NCBI GenBank assembly: GCA_021157485.1
Contig: JAGGWO010000242.1
Location: 1 to 12,285 of the forward strand
DNA from: Sulfurimonas sp.
Lineage (GTDB): Bacteria > Campylobacterota > Campylobacteria > Campylobacterales > Sulfurimonadaceae
Length of the DNA: 12,285 bases
Reading direction: 5' to 3'
Every line of letters starts with the position of its first letter. Within the stretch, counting starts at the first letter, position 1. The position numbers and the translations under genes were made by a program. This document shows positions 7,578 to 12,285 of the stretch, in pieces. The notes under the pieces were generated by a model. The model was given only the letters and a program-made list of their open reading frames with translations, was not told the origin of the DNA and ran no database searches.

Positions 7578-8258
7578 ATGCCATCAATTTTAGAAGCAAT
7601 AAATAATCGTTCATCCAAAAGAGCGTACCTACCAAAGCCTGTACCAAAAGAGACTATTGAAGCAATTCTAAAAGCTGCTGCTCAAACTCCAAGTGGTGCT
7701 AATATGCAACCATGGAGTGTTTATGCTATAAGCAATCAAGAGGTTCTCAAAAACATTGGTGATGCAATTATCCAGAAGATGAATGAAGGTGTAGTACATG
7801 ATCAGTTTATCCAATACTATCCTGTTAAATGGGTAAATCCATATAAAAAACGCCGTATTGTAACTGGTGCTGGTCTCTATAAACTAATGGAAGTTGATAG
7901 AAAAGACAATGATACTAGAATTAAAATGTGGCATGATAATTTCAGATGGTTTGGTGCTCAAAATGTTATATTTGTATGTACAGACAAGGCAAATATTGAT
8001 GGTGCTTCTGGTGCATTGATTGATTGTGGTGCTTACATGCAGAGTATTATGCTTGCTGCTCAAGAGTTTGGAGTAGATAGCTGTCCTCAAGGTTCAACTA
8101 CTGAATTTGGCCAAGTAATTGCTCGTACTTTGGATTTACCAGACAACTTAGCACTACTTTATAGTGTAGTTTTAGGTTATGAAGATAAAGATGAGAAAAT
8201 CAATTCTTATCAACCTGCAAGAGTTTCATTAGAAGACTCAGTAACTTTTATAGACTAA
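7578..8258 (+). CDS. Nitroreductase-family FMN oxidoreductase
   Basis: 226 aa, typical length for the NfsB/NfnB-like nitroreductase superfamily, which uses FMN and NAD(P)H for two-electron reduction of nitroaromatics, quinones or similar compounds. Visible family marks: the N-terminal NNRSSKRAY (residues 9-17), whose Arg/Ser residues bind the FMN phosphate; PSGANMQPW (38-46), the flavin-binding PSxxNxQPW pattern; the GALIDCGAYMQSIMLAAQEFGVDSC helix (about 145-169) at the dimer interface; and VLGYEDKDEKIN (198-209) near the C-terminus, followed by the conserved Arg215. No signal peptide, so cytoplasmic. AGGACC about 6 nt before ATG is the ribosome site. It is divergent from clpB and overlaps the opposite gene by 11 nt at its 3' end. 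The physiological substrate cannot be told from the sequence. Confidence 0.92.
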   Translation: MPSILEAINNRSSKRAYLPKPVPKETIEAILKAAAQTPSGANMQPWSVYAISNQEVLKNIGDAIIQKMNEGVVHDQFIQYYPVKWVNPYKKRRIVTGAGLYKLMEVDRKDNDTRIKMWHDNFRWFGAQNVIFVCTDKANIDGASGALIDCGAYMQSIMLAAQEFGVDSCPQGSTTEFGQVIARTLDLPDNLALLYSVVLGYEDKDEKINSYQPARVSLEDSVTFID

Positions 8259-9108
8259 TCATCCCTTTCTTTTCATAGCGTTTGAGCATACTCTCATTTC
8301 CAGTAACTCCACCGCTATGAATATATAAAATTTCTTCTTGCGTTTGTTCGAGCAGAACTTTCCACATTCCAGGTGCATATAACAGATCAAACTCAATACC
8401 ACTCTCCAAAAGATTCTTATAAATATTTAAAAACTCTGGATATGGTTTAGCAAAATGATATTTTCTCTCAGGAGTAAGAATTACTAAATTATCTGGAATC
8501 TCATGCAAGGCTTGCATCTGCTCTTTTAAATACTTCACATCACCAACACAAGGCGTTGTATAAACTTTATACTCTGGTAAGGCTAATGCTAGAAAAAGTG
8601 CTGTTGTACCTGTTCCTGATGGTGTAGCTAAGCTTTGTACATCTAATTTAGCTTCCCTAATCTCTTGCGCCAAAACTTCTAAACCAATTCTTGCTTCTTC
8701 TACTGCACCACCCTGATCTATTATAAATGTCTTCTCCTCTAAATTTAGTCTGAGTAAAGCTATAAACTCTTTATAAAACTCTTCTTCAATCTCAATATGC
8801 TTCATTCCAAGTTCTATTGAATGAAAAAAGTTACCCTCGTTTTGTTTTATCTGTTGAGAGCTTAGAGTTTTTGTATAGTAGATGAACTCCCAATCTTTCT
8901 TTTTACACATTGCAGCTATTGCAAGCATTGCGTTTGATTGAGTTCCACCGTAGGATATGATTTTACTGAGTCCCTCTTTTTGGGTATTTAAAAGTGTGTA
9001 GAGTTTTCTATATTTATTGCCCGCTAAGTGAGGGTCTATGAGGTCATCGCGCTTAACTAAAAACTCTCTCCCCTCTAATATAATCTTAGAGATTGGAGAG
9101 TTTATCAT
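8248..9108 (-). CDS. PLP-dependent ACC deaminase / D-cysteine desulfhydrase family protein
   Basis: 286 aa of the tryptophan-synthase-beta fold (type II PLP) family. AGNKYRKLYTLL (residues 29-40) holds the lysine expected to bind PLP (Lys32); SYGGTQSNAML (52-62) matches the substrate/nucleophile loop (GG-x-QSN) of ACC deaminase and D-cysteine desulfhydrase; TPSGTGTTA (162-170) is the PLP-phosphate loop; HSGGVTG (264-270) is the C-terminal glycine-rich segment. Family members convert D-cysteine to pyruvate, H2S and ammonia, or ACC to 2-oxobutyrate; the sequence alone does not decide which, and true ACC deaminase activity is less likely in this kind of organism. It is about 40-50 residues shorter than typical members. 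The ribosome site before the ATG is weak, and the gene starts 10 nt after the PEB4-like gene, so coupled translation is likely. It converges on and overlaps the nitroreductase gene by 11 nt. Confidence 0.85.
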   Translation of the reverse strand: MINSPISKIILEGREFLVKRDDLIDPHLAGNKYRKLYTLLNTQKEGLSKIISYGGTQSNAMLAIAAMCKKKDWEFIYYTKTLSSQQIKQNEGNFFHSIELGMKHIEIEEEFYKEFIALLRLNLEEKTFIIDQGGAVEEARIGLEVLAQEIREAKLDVQSLATPSGTGTTALFLALALPEYKVYTTPCVGDVKYLKEQMQALHEIPDNLVILTPERKYHFAKPYPEFLNIYKNLLESGIEFDLLYAPGMWKVLLEQTQEEILYIHSGGVTGNESMLKRYEKKGMISL

Positions 9109-9118
9109 GAAAGGTTTA

Positions 9119-9949
9119 CTACTTAATTGTAGCTTGCTTTTGTAATTTGTCCATTTTAACTTTCATAACAGACTTAAATTTTTCCATTTTAAGACGTTGT
9201 TCGATTACAGATTTAACTTCATCAAACTTTCTAACAGTTGACTCTTTTTTATCTTCTAAATAAATAATATGAAAACCAAACTGCGTTTTTACAGGAGTTT
9301 TTGTAATAGTTCCAACTTTCATTTTAAAGACTGTATCATTAAAAGCAGGAACCATTTGACCCTGTGCAAAATAACCTAAATCTCCACCTTTTGGTCCGCT
9401 AGGTCCTGTTGACTTTGATTTTGCAAGAGCAATGAATCTATCTTTTAAAGCATTTCCACTAAGAGATTTAAGCTCTAAAGTAATCTTCTTTGCTTCATCT
9501 TCAGTTTTAACTAAAATATGACGAGCGTGAACACTCTCTTTTTCGTTAAACTCTTCTTTATTTTTACTATAATAATTTTTTAGTTCTTTGTTTGAAACTT
9601 TTACGTTATCAAGTTGCTGTTTTTGCCATACTTGAATTGCTAACTGTTTTTTAACTCTCTCTTGAACTTTTGCATACTCATCTTTAAACTCTTTAGAGTT
9701 AAGAACACCTGTTTTTTTAGCGTCCCCATATACTAACTCTGTACCTATTAACTGTTTAAGAACCTGCTGTCTAAATTCTGCTTGCTTCTCTGGAGGAACT
9801 TGGTTAAATCTACCTTGAGTTGCATTCATCAATGCACTGTCTACATCTTCTTGCGTAATAGCTGAGCCATTAACAGTTACTAAAGTTTGCGCACTTGAGA
9901 GTGTAGCTGCAAATAGAAATGCATATAGAAATTTCGTCGTCTTAGTCAT
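9119..9949 (-). CDS. peb4: Periplasmic PpiC-type peptidyl-prolyl isomerase, PEB4/Cbf2-like
   Basis: 276 aa, close to the 273 aa of Campylobacter jejuni PEB4 (Cj0596). A signal peptide covers residues 1-20 (KTTKFLYAFLFAATLSSA, likely cut before Gln21). The mature N-terminal part (about 21-125) is helical and SurA-like, starting VTVNGSAITQEDVD. A parvulin domain (about 139-233) shows HARHILVKTEDEA (141-153), GPKGGDLGYFAQGQMVPAF (185-203) and TQFGFHIIYLED (222-233). A C-terminal Lys-rich helix (240-275) returns to the chaperone domain, as in PEB4. Role: isomerase and chaperone for outer-membrane proteins in the periplasm. AAGGA lies about 6 nt before the ATG. It is followed after 10 nt by the PLP enzyme, with no obvious functional link. 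Confidence 0.93.
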   Translation of the reverse strand: MTKTTKFLYAFLFAATLSSAQTLVTVNGSAITQEDVDSALMNATQGRFNQVPPEKQAEFRQQVLKQLIGTELVYGDAKKTGVLNSKEFKDEYAKVQERVKKQLAIQVWQKQQLDNVKVSNKELKNYYSKNKEEFNEKESVHARHILVKTEDEAKKITLELKSLSGNALKDRFIALAKSKSTGPSGPKGGDLGYFAQGQMVPAFNDTVFKMKVGTITKTPVKTQFGFHIIYLEDKKESTVRKFDEVKSVIEQRLKMEKFKSVMKVKMDKLQKQATIK

Positions 9950-9970
9950 TATTGTTCCTTAAATTACTTA

Positions 9971-10026
9971 TTTATAATGCACATTCTAATAGGGATAAAT
10001 TAACGATTAATAAACAACAATATTGT
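9971..10026 (-). promoter_or_regulatory. Intergenic region with possible PEB4-like gene promoter and two small palindromes
   Basis: A TATAAA (9971-9976 on the minus strand) lies 22 nt before the PEB4-like ATG and could be the -10 box; the sequence 17 nt upstream (TTTATC) is a poor -35. Further upstream are two perfect short palindromes: ATTAA-CGA-TTAAT (9999-10011) and ACAATATTGT (10017-10026). They could be operator sites or the remains of a weak end signal for the kinase gene. AT-richness makes chance occurrence plausible. Confidence 0.3.
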
Positions 10027-10033
10027 CTCTAAA

Positions 10034-11983
10034 TTATGCAACTACTTTTAGATACTCATTTAGGATTTTTTCTAATTTCTCCCGTGTTAAAGGCTTTGAA
10101 ATATAATCATCTAATCCAGCCTGAAGCAACATCTCTCTATCCCCCTCCATCGCCATTGCGGTAAGGGCTACAATAGGAGTTTTACCATTAGGATTTAGTA
10201 CCTCTTTAATCTCTTTTGTAGCTACAATACCATTTTTTTCTGGCATATCAATATCCATAAAAACAATATCATATTTATTACGTTCACACATTCTTACTGC
10301 TTCAACACCATTTGATGCAGTTGATACAGATATATTATACTCTTGAAGAAGTATCTGAATTAGTCTCTGGTTAATTAAATTGTCTTCTACAACTAAAGCA
10401 GTTGTTTTATCTTGTACTTTTAACTTAGATTCTAAGTTTTCTTCCATTTGAAAACTATGCATAGAGTAGAGATGCTTGGCCATTATACTTGGATGAAGTG
10501 GTTTATGAACAATTTCATCCACTAAATATGTAAGTTTTGTTTGAAGTTTCTGTCCCTCATCAAGTAAAATGACAATAGGAACAGTTTTATTATATGAACC
10601 AAGTTCAAACATCCATGAAGAGTCACTCTGATCAGCTACGATGTAAAGAGCATCTATACCGTTAAATACAGTCTCATCTAAAACATTTGACTTTATTACA
10701 TCAATGGCAAATGAGCGTAAATATATTGTTAAAAAGTTAGCCTCATCAACTTTAGATTGATCAAGCAGTAAAACTTTAACTTTTTTCTTCGGCATCATTC
10801 TGTAACTCTGCCCCTTAGACTCTCTAAAGTTAAGTACAAAGTTAAAGTAACTTCCCTGCCCCTCTTCACTCTGAATTCTAAGTTCAGAATCAAGAAGTTT
10901 TACTAAACCATGAGATAGGCTTAGTCCAACTCCTAATCTCTCATCAGCTTGATTACCTGCATTAAATGGCTCAATAATTAGCGCTAATTGGTCTTCAGCT
11001 ATTCCTTTACCATTATCTTTTATACTAAAACTAATACTACAGTCACCATTTAGCTGTCTTTTTAGAAGTTTTACTTCTATAATTACTTTACCCCCACGAG
11101 GAGTAAACTTAATAGCATTTTGAGCTAAAGAGTTCATAATTTGTTTGATTTTTCTTATATCACCCTTTAGTTCTCGTGGCAATTTTGGATCTATAAAAGA
11201 GAGTACTTTAATTCCCTTATCACGACCAAGCATAGATAAGTTATAAGAAATTTTTTCCATCTCTTCTAAGATACTAAAAGGTGACTCTTCAACAGTTAGT
11301 CTTCCACCTTGCATCTGAGCTAAATCAAGAAGAGTTTCTATATTTGCCATCAAGTTTTTTGATGAACGATTAATCATGTTGAGATATTCTCTCTGTTTTT
11401 TATCTAATTCTGTTTTATTTAAAAGGTCAACAAAACCTAAAATACCATTCATCGGTGTTCTAAACTCATGCCCAATATTGGATAAGAATTTAGTCTTTAA
11501 CTTCTCTACTTCTTTTGTTTTGAGTTCTGATTGGTGAAGTTTACTAATATCTTGAAGTTCTAAAATATATATATCACTACTATCAGTAAAGGTATGACAC
11601 TTTGCACTTATAGAGAGTATCGTCCCGCTATTTATAGCTATTGTTAGATCATACCCTTCATGTTTATACTTTCTTATATAATCAAGCCAGCTTTTATCAT
11701 CTTCTGTAAATATCTCTTCACTTTCATTTAAAAAGATATCTCTCACACTGTCATTATCGCGACGGAATTCTCTTATATCACTATATTTTAGAGTTTGGAA
11801 AAACTGTTTATTTGCTCCGACCCAACCATCTTTTTTTGTGAAATAAAGCATCATTGAGCTGTTATTATTAACTAGTTCTGAGAAAAAATCTTTTGTTAAG
11901 TAGTTACTAAACTCAACTCTATCTTCAGAATCATCTTTTCTTACAACAATTTCTTTTTTCTTTAAAAACGAAAACATACCCAT
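10034..11983 (-). CDS. Soluble hybrid histidine kinase (PAS-like / HisKA / HATPase / degenerate REC / REC)
   Basis: 649 aa from ATG 11981-11983, preferred because AAAAGGTG sits 6 nt upstream; a GTG at 11990-11992 would add three residues but overlaps that ribosome site. No membrane segment or signal peptide, so cytoplasmic. Domains: PAS-like sensor (about 25-148, including SMMLYFTKKDGWVGANKQFF); HisKA with HEFRTPMNGILGF, phospho-His172; HATPase with N-box NSLAQNAIKFTP (Asn284, Asn289), G1 DNGKG (323-327) and G2 GVGLS (351-355); a receiver-like domain (about 400-505) with one N-terminal Asp (408) and Lys494-Pro, but Val449 where the phospho-Asp should be; and an intact receiver (about 528-648) with Glu533-Asp534, phospho-Asp577, Thr608 and Lys630. 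The likely phosphoflow is His172 to Asp577, then to an Hpt protein or nothing further. There is no DNA-binding output and no adjacent partner; the signal is unknown. Confidence 0.92.
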   Translation of the reverse strand: MGMFSFLKKKEIVVRKDDSEDRVEFSNYLTKDFFSELVNNNSSMMLYFTKKDGWVGANKQFFQTLKYSDIREFRRDNDSVRDIFLNESEEIFTEDDKSWLDYIRKYKHEGYDLTIAINSGTILSISAKCHTFTDSSDIYILELQDISKLHQSELKTKEVEKLKTKFLSNIGHEFRTPMNGILGFVDLLNKTELDKKQREYLNMINRSSKNLMANIETLLDLAQMQGGRLTVEESPFSILEEMEKISYNLSMLGRDKGIKVLSFIDPKLPRELKGDIRKIKQIMNSLAQNAIKFTPRGGKVIIEVKLLKRQLNGDCSISFSIKDNGKGIAEDQLALIIEPFNAGNQADERLGVGLSLSHGLVKLLDSELRIQSEEGQGSYFNFVLNFRESKGQSYRMMPKKKVKVLLLDQSKVDEANFLTIYLRSFAIDVIKSNVLDETVFNGIDALYIVADQSDSSWMFELGSYNKTVPIVILLDEGQKLQTKLTYLVDEIVHKPLHPSIMAKHLYSMHSFQMEENLESKLKVQDKTTALVVEDNLINQRLIQILLQEYNISVSTASNGVEAVRMCERNKYDIVFMDIDMPEKNGIVATKEIKEVLNPNGKTPIVALTAMAMEGDREMLLQAGLDDYISKPLTREKLEKILNEYLKVVA

Positions 11984-12020
11984 AGCAATCACCTTTTCTC
12001 AACAACTTCTAACGTTTATT

Positions 12021-12048
12021 TTGATTATAGCATAGAAAAAGATAAAAT
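12021..12048 (+). promoter_or_regulatory. Possible nth promoter (leaderless candidate)
   Basis: TTGATT (12021-12026), 16-nt spacer, TAAAAT (12043-12048). The -10 box ends only 6 nt before the nth ATG, so transcription from it would begin at or next to the start codon. No clear Shine-Dalgarno precedes the ATG. Speculative; nth might instead be transcribed from further upstream inside the kinase gene. Confidence 0.35.
12024..12032 (-). promoter_or_regulatory. Extended -10 promoter of the hybrid kinase gene
   Basis: On the minus strand TGCTATAAT (TGN plus a perfect TATAAT) ends 40 nt before the kinase ATG. No good -35 is present, which fits an extended -10 promoter. It lies within the space used by the opposite nth gene's upstream region. 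Confidence 0.6.
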
Positions 12049-12054
12049 TCTATT

Positions 12055-12285
12055 ATGAAAAAAGCAACAAAAAAAGAGATTCTAGAGATACATAAGCGAT
12101 TTGTAGAGAGATATAGTGATGCAGTAACCGAGTTAGAGTATAAGAATGCTTATGAGTTAGTTGTAGCGGTTGCACTCTCAGCACAGTGTACAGATAAACG
12201 TGTAAATATTTTAACGCCACCACTATTTGAGAAATACCCTGGTACTAAAGAGCTTGCAGAGGCAGATCTAGATGATGTTAAGAGC
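12055..12285 (+). CDS. nth: Endonuclease III (Nth), 5' part only
   Basis: 77 codons are visible from ATG 12055-12057 to the right edge with no stop. The segment NAYELVVAVALSAQCTDKRVNILTPPLFEKYPG (residues 31-63) is the conserved N-terminal helix region of endonuclease III, in which LSAQ-x-TD-x-xVN is diagnostic. The enzyme is a DNA glycosylase/AP lyase that removes oxidised pyrimidines in base-excision repair. The helix-hairpin-helix, the catalytic Lys/Asp pair and the four-cysteine iron-sulphur cluster motif would lie beyond the window, so they cannot be checked. It is divergent from the hybrid kinase gene. No good ribosome site is seen before this ATG, and there is no other ATG nearby in frame. 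Confidence 0.92.
   Translation, partial: MKKATKKEILEIHKRFVERYSDAVTELEYKNAYELVVAVALSAQCTDKRVNILTPPLFEKYPGTKELAEADLDDVKS

Noticed and set aside
7884..8090. Minus-strand ORF of 68 aa inside the nitroreductase gene
   Set aside because: Antisense to conserved nitroreductase sequence, with no ribosome site and no recognisable protein features.
8258..8320. Intrinsic terminator after the nitroreductase gene
   Set aside because: Only very short complementary stretches are present, with no GC-rich stem and no T-tract.
1..12285. Novel defence, mobile or biosynthetic system
   Set aside because: All genes belong to recognised housekeeping or signalling families with standard lengths and uniform AT-rich composition; there are no transposases, integrases, terminal repeats or clusters of unknown genes.

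Overview
The window looks like chromosomal DNA from a Campylobacterota (Epsilonproteobacteria) species, most likely Sulfurimonas-like. The evidence is the low GC content, the AT-rich codon use, a PEB4/Cbf2-type periplasmic foldase, a HAIR-like (HspR-type) operator in front of clpB, and the gene order rpmH-rnpA-yidD-yidC-jag. This placement comes from recognising protein families, not from a database search. I see no insertion sequence, prophage, CRISPR array, tRNA or rRNA. The content is mostly conserved housekeeping and signalling genes.

Region 1 (1-3156, all minus strand) is the ribosomal protein L34 / RNase P / membrane-insertase operon, read from right to left: rpmH, rnpA, yidD, yidC and jag (jag runs off the left edge). 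It is extremely compact. rpmH and rnpA overlap or nearly touch. rnpA/yidD and yidC/jag share the same 8-nt overlap (ATGATTAA). yidC begins with GTG 2 nt after yidD stops. rnpA has no ATG, GTG or TTG codon in frame anywhere, so it must start at a rare codon (ATT or CTG).

Region 2 (3157-4850, plus strand) holds a divergent intergenic region and a membrane-anchored GGDEF-EAL protein for cyclic-di-GMP turnover. It converges on clpB with a single base between the stop codons, and a bulged hairpin spans both stops.

Region 3 (4852-8258) holds clpB (minus strand) and, divergently, an FMN nitroreductase (plus strand). The clpB promoter is near consensus (TTGACA-N18-TATAAT), and a HAIR-like inverted repeat overlaps its -35 element. 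This suggests heat-shock control by an HspR repressor encoded elsewhere.

Region 4 (8248-9949, minus strand) holds a secreted PpiC-type peptidyl-prolyl isomerase (PEB4-like) followed by a PLP-dependent ACC deaminase / D-cysteine desulfhydrase-family protein. The latter overlaps the end of the nitroreductase tail to tail.

Region 5 (10034-12285) holds a soluble hybrid histidine kinase (PAS-like, HisKA, HATPase, degenerate receiver, intact receiver) on the minus strand. Divergent from it is the start of nth (endonuclease III), which runs off the right edge. Their promoters overlap in a region of about 70 bp.

I found no convincing undescribed multi-gene system. The observations most worth checking are the non-canonical rnpA start, the HAIR-like operator at clpB, and the hairpin spanning two convergent stop codons.
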